Below, in pieces: positions 29,833-37,481 of a stretch of 64,000 nt of DNA (positions are counted from its first letter, which is position 1; each line of letters opens with the position of its first letter). Position numbers and translations under genes: made by a program. The stretch is from a virus, in the IMG/VR virus record IMGVR_UViG_3300035670_000170, positions 1-64,000 of that record; one strand, written 5' to 3'. A model generated the notes under the pieces. That model made no database searches and was not told where the DNA came from. It worked only from the letters and a program-made list of their open reading frames with translations.

Positions 29833-30140
29833 AAATCAAAAGTTTCAAAGCCCTAAACGACTACCTGATTGTTGAGCCAGTAGTCCTAACGACAAAAACC
29901 GCAGGTGGTATATTCCTGCCCGAAACAGCCGAAGACGTGGAAAGACCGTACATCGGGAAGGTGTTAAGCGCTGGCGGCGGGTATAACACCATTGATGTAA
30001 CTGTTGACGCAGGTGAATACGTGGCGTTCAACAGGAATATCTTTACCCCGTTGACAATGGATGTGGACGGAAAGAGGATTGAACTAAAGGCCATCCGTCA
30101 GATCGACGCCCTGTGTACCTTAGAAATGGAAGATGATTAA
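29829..30140 (+). CDS. Co-chaperonin GroES-like protein
   Basis: 103 residues, normal GroES length. Conserved features: ALNDYLIVEPV at the N-terminus, the mobile loop and TAGGIFLPETAEDVERPYIGKVLSAG, then GEYVAFNRN and a final strand. It should form a heptameric cap on host GroEL to help fold phage proteins, as T4 gp31 does. No groEL gene is in the window. ATGA overlap upstream, eight-base overlap downstream. Confidence 0.8.
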   Translation: MKIKSFKALNDYLIVEPVVLTTKTAGGIFLPETAEDVERPYIGKVLSAGGGYNTIDVTVDAGEYVAFNRNIFTPLTMDVDGKRIELKAIRQIDALCTLEMEDD

Positions 30141-30546
30141 GCGCCCCGACAAAATATCGGACAAGGACTGGTATGAAATGCTTGAAACGTTTTTGTTTCA
30201 GATTTCATCGGCACAGCCATTGGCTAAACTGTACCGTGGTATCAACAAGCAGTTAGAGGACTTGGCGGCTATGCTTAATGAGGACATTGAGATTGAGGAC
30301 AAGGATGATGATGGTAATGATAGGATACTCAAGGTAAAGCTAATGAGTTACAAGAGTATGTCTGCGTCCAATGACAAAGCCGTTGAGCGCTTTATCAAGA
30401 TTGTTGACAGCCTCCCAAAGCTAATTGAAACACAGTCCATGCTTGAGAACAAGTTAAGCCCCGAAACGATGGAGCGCCTTGACGCCCTTAACACGGACGA
30501 AAATTCAGGTGTACTTGAAAAAGCCTTAAAGATTACAAACGGATGA
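30133..30546 (+). CDS. Possible small terminase subunit
   Basis: 137 residues. Helical, acidic C-terminus (LSPETMERLDALNTDENSG). No helix-turn-helix is obvious. Its place directly before, and overlapping, the large terminase gene is where small terminase subunits usually lie, so this is a positional guess only. Confidence 0.45.
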   Translation: MIKRPDKISDKDWYEMLETFLFQISSAQPLAKLYRGINKQLEDLAAMLNEDIEIEDKDDDGNDRILKVKLMSYKSMSASNDKAVERFIKIVDSLPKLIETQSMLENKLSPETMERLDALNTDENSGVLEKALKITNG

Positions 30547-32663
30547 TGCACCCCAAAGACTTCCAACGCACAAAGGAGATACCCGACGGTGATGGGAATG
30601 TCTTTGTCATCCAACTGCCTGAACCACCCGAAAGGGAGTTAATAGACAACTGGGACAAGCCCCTTAAGGAACAGCGGTGGCGCCCACCGTCTATCCCCAA
30701 TGGTTTTAACCTATGGGGTGAAGACCAGCAGGTTGCGTATGTGGGCCAAGAACTAATGCGTAGGCGCAATGGTTATTGGTTCTACAACAATGGGAACATA
30801 GAGTACATGACGGGGCTGCACTACTTCTACTGCGGCTACTGGAAGATAGACAGTGGGTACCCCGACTGGCGCGATGCCGACAGGGACTTCTTTTACGTGT
30901 GGGACTACTGCGCCAAAGACACCAACTGTTATGGGTTGCTGTACATCTGTGACCGCCGTTCGGGTAAGACGTGGAAGGGTACCACCATACTGTATGCCGA
31001 TACATCCACGACACGGGAGGTAAACGCGGGTATCCAGTCTAAGAACGACGGTGACGCAGAGAAGATATTTGAGAAGATGATTTCGTCGTGGCGTAAGCTA
31101 CCGGATTTCTTTAAGCCCCTTGATTCCGGCGCTATGGCACCAAAAAAGGCGCTACGGTTCTCACCCCCGTCGGCAAAGAGTACAAAACAAAATATCCGTG
31201 CGCTAAAGGGGCGTGAGTACCTTGAGAGTGTCATCGACTATAAGCCATCCAACGAATACGCCTACGACGGCAGTAAACTGTTTCGGCTGTACCACGATGA
31301 GGTAGGAAAGAAAAGCAATGCCAACCCATACAACAGGTGGTTAGTGTGTAAACCCTGTTTGGAGGTTGGTGATACGATTGTCGGGAAAGCATACCTGTCA
31401 TCCACGGTGGAAGAAACAGACAGGGAGGGCGGTGAGCCTATTAAGAAGCTGTGGGACAAGAGTAACTTCGCCACCGATAAGTTAGACGGTAACGGTCGCA
31501 CAGAAAGTGGACTGTACAGGTATTTCAAGCCAGCGACAATAGGGTTACAGGGCTTTATTGATGAGTATGGTTACAGCGTTGTTGAAGACCCCAAAGAACC
31601 AATACAGGGCATCGACGGTAAGATGATTACCATTGGTTCAGCGACGTTCATTCAAAACAGGAGAAAGGGCAAGACTGGCACTGACCTTAACAGTGAGCGC
31701 CGTAAGTACCCATTTAACATTCAGGATGCGTTTGTGCTTGACAGCCGTGGTGAAACATTCCCATCGCATAAGATTTATGAGCAGAAGGACTACAACGATT
31801 CGTCCACCCGTATGCCGTGGCGTATCGGGAACTTCGTGTGGGAGGATTCCAATAGGACGTCGGTGGTGTTCCGTGACGACCCTAACGGGCGGTGGAAGGT
31901 CGCGTGGATGCCAGACGCATCGGATAGGAACAGGTATGAGATACGCGGTGGTCAGCGATGCCCGTTAAACGAAACACTGGGGGGTATAGGTGTTGACCCC
32001 TTTGACCACAACACCACGGTAGACAAAAGGAACTCCAACGGCGCCATAGCCGTGTTTAGGAAGTTCACCCCGTTAGCCCCGAACATATCTAACTGTTTTG
32101 TGTGCCTGTACCTTGCCCGACCGGAAACGTCGTTACAGTTTTATGACGACGTGGTTAAGACGGCTACGTTCTATGGGTACAAAGCCCTTGTTGAAAACCA
32201 GAAGATAGGGTGTATTAACTTCATGCGCCAGCAGGGGTACTATGGGTATGTGAAGCGCACTAAGCATAATGAGTTTACCAAAACGGGCGCCAAGACAAAG
32301 ATGGTCGATGGTATATCAATGGCAGGGGATATGGCACGGGAAGCCCTTGTCGATGGGTTACACTTGTACATCTATGACTTTATTGGCAGGATAGCCCCTG
32401 ACATACAGATTAGCAAGATTGGGATACCTGAAGGGGAGGTTAGTGATGCTATGTTTGGGTTCTGCCCGTTTGATGAACTACTTGATGACTGGCTACACTT
32501 TGAGGTTGATAACTGGACTAAGTACGATGCTACTGTTGCGTCTGGGTTAGCAAAGCTGTGTGTTCAACAGATAGAAAAGGTTGAAGCCAACGCGGGTAGA
32601 AAGCCTAATGTAGGGCCACTGTTTAATGTACGCAGTGCAAGGTCAGGTAGGATTATGCGGTAA
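30543..32663 (+). CDS. terL: Terminase large subunit
   Basis: 706 residues. The ATPase P-loop is CDRRSGKTWKG (about residue 136), the Walker A variant of terminases. The C-terminal nuclease starts with GGIGVDPFDHN (about residue 481), the first acidic residue of an RNase H-like fold, with further acids in IYDFIGRIAPD. It cuts and pumps DNA into the prohead through the portal. Bacteroidota phage terminases of about 700 residues are usual. An exact motif copy (F, AA variant) at 32275-32290 encodes TKTGAK. Confidence 0.9.
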   Translation: MMHPKDFQRTKEIPDGDGNVFVIQLPEPPERELIDNWDKPLKEQRWRPPSIPNGFNLWGEDQQVAYVGQELMRRRNGYWFYNNGNIEYMTGLHYFYCGYWKIDSGYPDWRDADRDFFYVWDYCAKDTNCYGLLYICDRRSGKTWKGTTILYADTSTTREVNAGIQSKNDGDAEKIFEKMISSWRKLPDFFKPLDSGAMAPKKALRFSPPSAKSTKQNIRALKGREYLESVIDYKPSNEYAYDGSKLFRLYHDEVGKKSNANPYNRWLVCKPCLEVGDTIVGKAYLSSTVEETDREGGEPIKKLWDKSNFATDKLDGNGRTESGLYRYFKPATIGLQGFIDEYGYSVVEDPKEPIQGIDGKMITIGSATFIQNRRKGKTGTDLNSERRKYPFNIQDAFVLDSRGETFPSHKIYEQKDYNDSSTRMPWRIGNFVWEDSNRTSVVFRDDPNGRWKVAWMPDASDRNRYEIRGGQRCPLNETLGGIGVDPFDHNTTVDKRNSNGAIAVFRKFTPLAPNISNCFVCLYLARPETSLQFYDDVVKTATFYGYKALVENQKIGCINFMRQQGYYGYVKRTKHNEFTKTGAKTKMVDGISMAGDMAREALVDGLHLYIYDFIGRIAPDIQISKIGIPEGEVSDAMFGFCPFDELLDDWLHFEVDNWTKYDATVASGLAKLCVQQIEKVEANAGRKPNVGPLFNVRSARSGRIMR

Positions 32664-32670
32664 TTTTGCC

Positions 32671-32686
32671 GCGCCCGATTTGGTAA
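32671..32686 (-). repeat. Dispersed motif copy, form R
   Basis: GCGCCCGATTTGGTAA eight bases after the terL stop; left bound of cassette array C. Confidence 0.85.
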
Positions 32687-32744
32687 CGTTTTGCGGTTAT
32701 CGGGGGCTAAACGCTATAAAACTACCACAAGCCCCGTGTTATGT
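32685..32744 (-). repeat. attC-like site, GGGGCTTGTGG family
   Basis: Minus strand ACATAACACGGGGCTTGTGG ... GCGTTTAGCCCCC, then CAAAACGTTACC, where the GTTACC end runs into the dispersed motif. Confidence 0.7.
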
Positions 32745-32750
32745 GCCATT

Positions 32751-32942
32751 TTAAGAACACTCATCACACAATACACTATCTCTTTTGAAAGTCCAACCTT
32801 TATGAATTAACTTTTCAGCAAAGTAATAATCATCTGTGTTGTAGTCTTTCTCAACCTTTTTACACTTTTGGCACTGTATTGAACATTCAACCAGTATTGC
32901 TTCTTGGACTTTCTCAAAAATCAGTTCTTCTTTCTTTGTCAT
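32751..32942 (-). CDS. Cassette-borne zinc-binding-like protein
   Basis: 63 residues from the ATG at 32942 (MTKKEELIFEKVQEA). Two CxxC pairs (CQKCKK and CDEC) suggest a zinc ribbon. It is AT-rich, on the strand opposite to terL and portal, and lies between two attC-like sites, so it looks like an inserted cassette. Function unknown. Confidence 0.65.
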   Translation of the reverse strand: MTKKEELIFEKVQEAILVECSIQCQKCKKVEKDYNTDDYYFAEKLIHKGWTFKRDSVLCDECS

Positions 32943-32960
32943 AATCTGAATAAAAACGGC

Positions 32961-33053
32961 ACATAACAAAGGCTAAAAAGCATAGCCTGACAAGTTAGTG
33001 CTAATTTTAAAGCGTGATTAATAGGCTACGCTTCTTAGCCTCGACCGTTGGGC
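32961..33053 (-). repeat. attC-like site, full length
   Basis: 93 bases. On the minus strand R'' is GCCCAAC (perfect RYYYAAC) and the end is GTTATGT; arms GGCTAAGAAGCGTAGCC and GGCTATGCTTTTTAGCC pair with each other. R'' begins four bases after the stop of the gene at 33058. Confidence 0.75.
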
Positions 33054-33057
33054 GCAA

Positions 33058-33270
33058 TTAAAAGCGACCCGTAAACAGAACATTCGGAATATCACGATAA
33101 TTTACCGTGTGTTCGTTGATGTATTTAGCGGCATCATTTTGTGCTTCACAAGCACCTTCTTGCCAGCATTTTTCAGCAAACTGACGAAGTATCTCTACAC
33201 TTGCCGCTAAATTCTCACTTTGCATTAATTGTTCTGCAATCTCTTGTAATTCTTGTTCTTTGTTATCCAT
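33058..33270 (-). CDS. Cassette-borne acidic helical protein
   Basis: 70 residues from the ATG at 33270 (MDNKEQELQEIAEQL). Helical, acidic, with a short C-terminal strand region (NYRDIPNVLFTGRF). Located between two full attC-like sites. No family known. Confidence 0.65.
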   Translation of the reverse strand: MDNKEQELQEIAEQLMQSENLAASVEILRQFAEKCWQEGACEAQNDAAKYINEHTVNYRDIPNVLFTGRF

Positions 33271-33290
33271 TTCGTTTGAAAATTAACCGC

Positions 33291-33385
33291 GCCCAACAGC
33301 GGTTTAGCGCAATGCCGCTGAGAGTGCAGTGGTTAAAATTAAGTTTGTAATATGCGGCACTGCGCCAAGCCGCAAAACGTTACAC
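33291..33385 (-). repeat. attC-like site, full length
   Basis: 95 bases, from GTGTAAC to GTTGGGC (perfect GTTRRRY) on the minus strand. Arms GCGGCTTGGCGCAGTGCCGC and GCGGCATTGCGCTAAACCGC pair. The GTTGGGC end is followed by an 18-base leader and the start at 33270. Confidence 0.75.
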
Positions 33386-33400
33386 TAATAAAACGGGCGC
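33386..33400 (+). repeat. Dispersed motif copy, form F (variant)
   Basis: CTAATAAAACGGGCGC region directly after the attC-like site; right bound of array C. Confidence 0.7.
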
Positions 33401-33448
33401 CACAAAGAAAAGGTTTCACTTCCAATAAAACAATAGTGAATTAAGTAG

Positions 33449-33456
33449 TATTTTTG
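33449..33456 (+). promoter_or_regulatory. TAnnTTTG promoter element
   Basis: TATTTTTG, 18 bases upstream of the portal GTG start. Confidence 0.65.
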
Positions 33457-33474
33457 TAACAAACAAAGCCCTAA

Positions 33475-35910
33475 GTGGATAAGGACACAATAGCAAAGCA
33501 CCTATCTGAAAGCCCCTTCCCTAACCTTCAGATAGACCCAAAGATAAAAGCCACCCCTGACTTTGGGCTAAAGGTGGCAAAGCACATATACTACCGCAAC
33601 AGCTACGACAGCACCATCACGGGGCGTTCCATAAAGATACGTACCAACAGGATGTATTCGGAGGGTAGACAGCCAATAGAGCAATACTACCCATACCTTG
33701 ACGCAGACATCCAAGGGCAGAACGACGGTACCATGCTTAACATCGCGTGGGACATCGTTAGCCCAGCACCAAAGTTCGTCAGCCTCCTACTGGGGGATAT
33801 GATTAACCAAGACTACAAGATTCAGTTTAACGCCATAGACCCCTTTAGCCGTACAGTATTCAGCAAAGCCCGCGACGAATACTACGGTAAGATCGTCCGT
33901 CAGCAGATGGCAGATGAAATAAGCCGACAGACAGGGGTAGCCTTAGAATCAGCGATGGGGGAGGGCGACCCCGTGACACCCGATGAGATAGAACTGCACA
34001 TGAGTATGTCCTTTAAGCAGGACGTCGAACTGGCGTTTGAGGAAGGGGTGGACTTTGAGTTGTACAACAACAACGTCAAGGAAGTAGCAAAGAAAGTGTG
34101 CCGCGACCTGATAGAGAACGCAAGCGGTTGGTGCTGTGCATACTTCGATGAGAACAAGCGCGTCCGCTTTAGGTACGTTGACCTTGAGTACGTCGTTACC
34201 AGTGCCAGCAACCAAAACGACTACCACGACGCGGACTACTTCGGGGAGGTTCGCCTTATATCTATACGGGAACTGCGCCGTATAGCGTCCGAGCAGGGGC
34301 TACTATCGGAAACAGACCTGTTCAGGATAGCAAAGATAAACAGCGGTCAGTTCAGTAACCCACGGTGGGTGTACGGGGACGTGTACAACTCCGCAGGGGT
34401 CTACAACGGGATGTACTACAATTACGACGATTTCAGGGTAGAAGTGCTGGACTTCCTGTTGTACACTATTGATACTGTTAACTACGAATGGCGCGAGAAC
34501 AAGTACGGCAACCACTTCCTGAACAGGAAGGACTACGGGTACGTACCGCCCAAGGAATCGAAGTACAACAAGGAGAAGATAGAGAAGGATATTGAACAGG
34601 AATATGCTGGGGTGTTTATCCCGTCGTACAACAAGATGGTCAAGTGGGGGAAGTCCGAGAATATGCTCCGTCAAAAGAGCAATGGCTCTATCAGCGCCCG
34701 TTGCGTCCGTAAGTACATCGGATATGCCATCAACAACCGCTATGGCGACCCTGTTTCCATGTTAGACCGTATCAGGGTTCACCTTGACAACATACAGATT
34801 CTATCGCTGAAGATGCGGCAGTTTGTCGCTGAAGCCACCCCACCGGGCGTTGCCGTGGACGTTGACGCCTTAACAGACGTTACGCTGTCTGCCGCCCAGT
34901 CCATGACACCCATGCAGATTGTAAAGATGTTCAAGCAGAAGGGTGTCCTTATTTACAGCCGCCGTTCGTCTATCGACGGGGAGTATATGAATGGCGCCCC
35001 GTTAGAGAACCTACCCAATGGCATCGGTGACGGGTTACAGCCGTTTATGAACGCCATACAGTATGAGATGGCACAGATACGGGAGTACACGGGTATCAAT
35101 GAAGCGGTGGATGCCACCAAGCCTGACAAGGACGCCCTTGTGGGGATACAGAAGTTACAGATTGCCAATAGCAACAACGCCACGCGGGAACTGTATTCAG
35201 CGTGGATTCACGGTATCTATGAGCCACTGGGACACACGTTAGCTGCTATGATTCAGAAAAGGCTTATGTACGACCCCAAGGCTTTTGAGGAATACAGTGC
35301 GGTGTTCGGTAAGATGGGGGCATCGGTGATAAAGTCCCTGAAAGATAGGGTTGACACCGTTGAGTTGGGTATTAAGACAGAGGCGTTACCTGACGCTGAG
35401 GCCGTGGAACGGATGGAAGGGTATATCGTGGCGGCGCTTACAAGTGGCACCATTGATATTGAGGATGCTATATTGCTGCGTAAGGTGATGAACGTAGGTC
35501 GTGCCGAGCAGATGCTTATTGTGAAAAAGCGTAAGCGCCAAAAGGCTATGATGGAGGAGCAGCGGCAGAAGGAGATGATGACTGCCGAGCGCGAGAAGAT
35601 GGCTGCACAGGCAAGGGCAGAGGCCGATATGATGGTTGAGCAGACGAAGTTCCAGTTTGAAATGGAGAAGCTGAAGAAGAAGTACGAACTGGAAATCGAA
35701 CTTGAGAAGGTTAAGGGTGAGAACCTACGTGCTGTTGCCCATATCCGTGGGGCTAATGAGATTGACAAGATTGAGGTAGCGTCACAGATTAACAAAGACA
35801 TCCAAGATGAGGCGAGTGCTATTACCCCTAAAGGTAAAAGGGACTTAGTGCCGGGTATGCGTGACCCTAATGTTAACACAGACCCTATGGGTGCTGCTAT
35901 GGAAGTTTAA
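33475..35910 (+). CDS. Portal protein
   Basis: 811 residues with a GTG start. Its place after terL and before scaffold and capsid, its length, and typical patterns (PYLDADIQGQNDGTM, PPGVAVDVDALTDVTLS, YTGINEAVDATKPDKDALVGIQ) match large portal proteins of Bacteroidota podoviruses and crAss-like phages. The C-terminal 130 residues are a long charged coiled coil (KRQKAMMEEQRQKEMM). It would form the dodecameric ring through which DNA enters and leaves. Direct family recognition is moderate; context is strong. Confidence 0.85.
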   Translation: MDKDTIAKHLSESPFPNLQIDPKIKATPDFGLKVAKHIYYRNSYDSTITGRSIKIRTNRMYSEGRQPIEQYYPYLDADIQGQNDGTMLNIAWDIVSPAPKFVSLLLGDMINQDYKIQFNAIDPFSRTVFSKARDEYYGKIVRQQMADEISRQTGVALESAMGEGDPVTPDEIELHMSMSFKQDVELAFEEGVDFELYNNNVKEVAKKVCRDLIENASGWCCAYFDENKRVRFRYVDLEYVVTSASNQNDYHDADYFGEVRLISIRELRRIASEQGLLSETDLFRIAKINSGQFSNPRWVYGDVYNSAGVYNGMYYNYDDFRVEVLDFLLYTIDTVNYEWRENKYGNHFLNRKDYGYVPPKESKYNKEKIEKDIEQEYAGVFIPSYNKMVKWGKSENMLRQKSNGSISARCVRKYIGYAINNRYGDPVSMLDRIRVHLDNIQILSLKMRQFVAEATPPGVAVDVDALTDVTLSAAQSMTPMQIVKMFKQKGVLIYSRRSSIDGEYMNGAPLENLPNGIGDGLQPFMNAIQYEMAQIREYTGINEAVDATKPDKDALVGIQKLQIANSNNATRELYSAWIHGIYEPLGHTLAAMIQKRLMYDPKAFEEYSAVFGKMGASVIKSLKDRVDTVELGIKTEALPDAEAVERMEGYIVAALTSGTIDIEDAILLRKVMNVGRAEQMLIVKKRKRQKAMMEEQRQKEMMTAEREKMAAQARAEADMMVEQTKFQFEMEKLKKKYELEIELEKVKGENLRAVAHIRGANEIDKIEVASQINKDIQDEASAITPKGKRDLVPGMRDPNVNTDPMGAAMEV

Positions 35911-35923
35911 CCCTTTCTTTGCC

Positions 35924-35939
35924 GCGCCCGTTTTGGTTA
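35924..35939 (-). repeat. Dispersed motif copy, form R (AA variant)
   Basis: GCGCCCGTTTTGGTTA between the portal stop and the opposing HNH gene stop. Confidence 0.85.
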
Positions 35940-36515
35940 CTTTTGTTTGCCCTGAATAAACTCGCTTAACTCCTGATCGCACACATGACCAAAGTGCTGC
36001 TTGTAAAAAGCGTAACTCGCTAACTTAGCAGTACAATTTTCTGCCTTTTGGATGTCGTGTATCTTATTGTGGCACGTTCTACAAACAGGCCAAACCCATT
36101 CAACCTCATCCGGCGTGTTAACCTTGTGGTAACTTATGTGGTGTAGCTGTATCGGCATATTCTGACAGAACATACATTCCCGATACTTTTGCTGACGTCT
36201 AAGAAATGCGTGTATGGCTTGCCACCTTTTTGACTTGTAGTACGTGTTAGTGCTAAACGTATAGTTCTTAATAATCGGTATGTCGGCAATAGTCTTTACA
36301 GTGGGCTTTGCTGGCGGGTTAGCATTTAGGTTGTATAAGTACCAGTAGAACTTTTCTGTTATTTTTCTACCAACAACCTGTGATTTCCAACCCTTAAATA
36401 ACGGATATGGTAAACCGAGAGCCTCCGCAACAGCGCGTGTCAGGGTGCCATTTCTGCTAATATCAGACAGCCTTTTCTCTGTCAGTATGAAATCAGGTAT
36501 ATAGTTGCTTCTCAT
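35937..36515 (-). CDS. HNH homing-type endonuclease
   Basis: 192 residues. The HNH module is clear: CMFCQNMPIQLHHISYHKV, then WVWPVCRTCHNKIH, with paired Cys for zinc and the catalytic His-His. The N-terminal part has a likely DNA-binding region (LTRAVAEALGLPYPLFKGW). It sits on the strand opposite to the virion operon, between portal and scaffold, as free-standing homing endonucleases often do. Confidence 0.85.
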   Translation of the reverse strand: MRSNYIPDFILTEKRLSDISRNGTLTRAVAEALGLPYPLFKGWKSQVVGRKITEKFYWYLYNLNANPPAKPTVKTIADIPIIKNYTFSTNTYYKSKRWQAIHAFLRRQQKYRECMFCQNMPIQLHHISYHKVNTPDEVEWVWPVCRTCHNKIHDIQKAENCTAKLASYAFYKQHFGHVCDQELSEFIQGKQK

Positions 36516-36534
36516 TTATGTATAATAAGTGTAA

Positions 36535-37278
36535 TCATATAGAGTATTCAAGCATTGCACGCACAAGCACTGTTGACCCCATTATGAAAGCCCCCTTCAG
36601 TTCAATGTGTTTAAGCATGGCTGGTGTTATGTCAACAGCGATGTATTGACCCCCACCTATTTTTATCTGCCCTGCTTTCTCCATTGACCGCAGCAGGTTC
36701 CATGCCGTCATGCGTGACACCTGAAGGATGCCAGCCCAACGTGTGATGCTGCAACGTGCTTTTAGGTCAAATGCGGCCTGACCTGTGTGTATAACCCGCT
36801 TTTGGTCAACCCCCAATCCAGCCCCGGTTTCATAAAAGCCCCATAGTTTTATCAGTTGCTTCTTGCTTTTACCCCGGACTTGTCGGTAGTTGAGCGTGTT
36901 CAGTTTGGCACACAGCCCTTCCCGCTTTCCAATTTCCTTTACGATGATATGTTTCCTAATCTCATTAGGTATGTCTTTAATGTTGTCGTATTCGATGTCA
37001 ATATAGTAGTAAGCCTTTTTCACGAAGTGCTTTGGGCTAACAAACGTCATGTTCCCTTTTAGCATCCGGCAGAAGCCGTGTGTGAGCCACCCTTTTTGGT
37101 AGCGTGATATGCTGGCGTAGTTGATTCCTGATTTGTCGGCGGCGCTGCGTACCGTCCACTTGAAGAAAGTGCCGTTTTTGTATATGGACTTCATGTGCAG
37201 CCACACCGACAGGGATGGTAGCCCTATGGTTGCCGATGCGTATTTGTACAGTCCGTATGAAACAGTTGCCTTTTTCAA
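36535..37278 (-). CDS. Predicted winged-helix DNA-binding protein
   Basis: 247 residues. Two helix-turn-helix-like segments are seen: FKWTVRSAADKSGINYASISRY (about residue 40) and ITRWAGILQVSRMTAWNLLRSMEKAGQI (about 180), the second with the look of a winged helix (IKIGGGQYIAVD wing). The layout recalls replication initiators or transcription factors. It is antisense to the late operon beside the HNH gene and has its own minus-strand promoter box. No family is certain. Confidence 0.55.
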   Translation of the reverse strand: MKKATVSYGLYKYASATIGLPSLSVWLHMKSIYKNGTFFKWTVRSAADKSGINYASISRYQKGWLTHGFCRMLKGNMTFVSPKHFVKKAYYYIDIEYDNIKDIPNEIRKHIIVKEIGKREGLCAKLNTLNYRQVRGKSKKQLIKLWGFYETGAGLGVDQKRVIHTGQAAFDLKARCSITRWAGILQVSRMTAWNLLRSMEKAGQIKIGGGQYIAVDITPAMLKHIELKGAFIMGSTVLVRAMLEYSI

Positions 37279-37312
37279 TTCATTGTTCTATATGCGGCAA
37301 CGGATAAAAAGT

Positions 37313-37358
37313 AAACCCCTCAAGATTAACCGGTGGCGCGGTAGTCGAGAGGGGTTTT
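37313..37358. terminator. Bidirectional stem-loop, likely terminator
   Basis: AAACCCCTC ... GAGGGGTTTT with a 27-base structured loop; T-runs on both strands (TTTT on plus, TTTACTTTTT on minus). Confidence 0.6.
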
Positions 37359-37386
37359 AAGAAAGCTTTATCGGGCCACCGATACC

Positions 37387-37394
37387 CAAAGATA
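37387..37394 (-). promoter_or_regulatory. TAnnTTTG promoter element, minus strand
   Basis: TATCTTTG reading toward the gene at 36535, with the stem-loop above in its 109-base leader; attenuation is possible. Confidence 0.5.
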
Positions 37395-37452
37395 CAACCT
37401 TTTTTGAAACCACCAAAAGGCAAGCCAAAATTTTCACACAAAATTTTATTCT

Positions 37453-37460
37453 TAACTTTG
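37453..37460 (+). promoter_or_regulatory. TAnnTTTG promoter element
   Basis: TAACTTTG, 21 bases upstream of the scaffold start at 37482. Confidence 0.65.
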
Positions 37461-37481
37461 CGGTAATCAAATCAAATTAAA

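Noticed and set aside
35253-35879. 208-residue frame antisense to the portal gene
   Set aside because: Mirror of the Lys/Glu coiled-coil region; no gene features.
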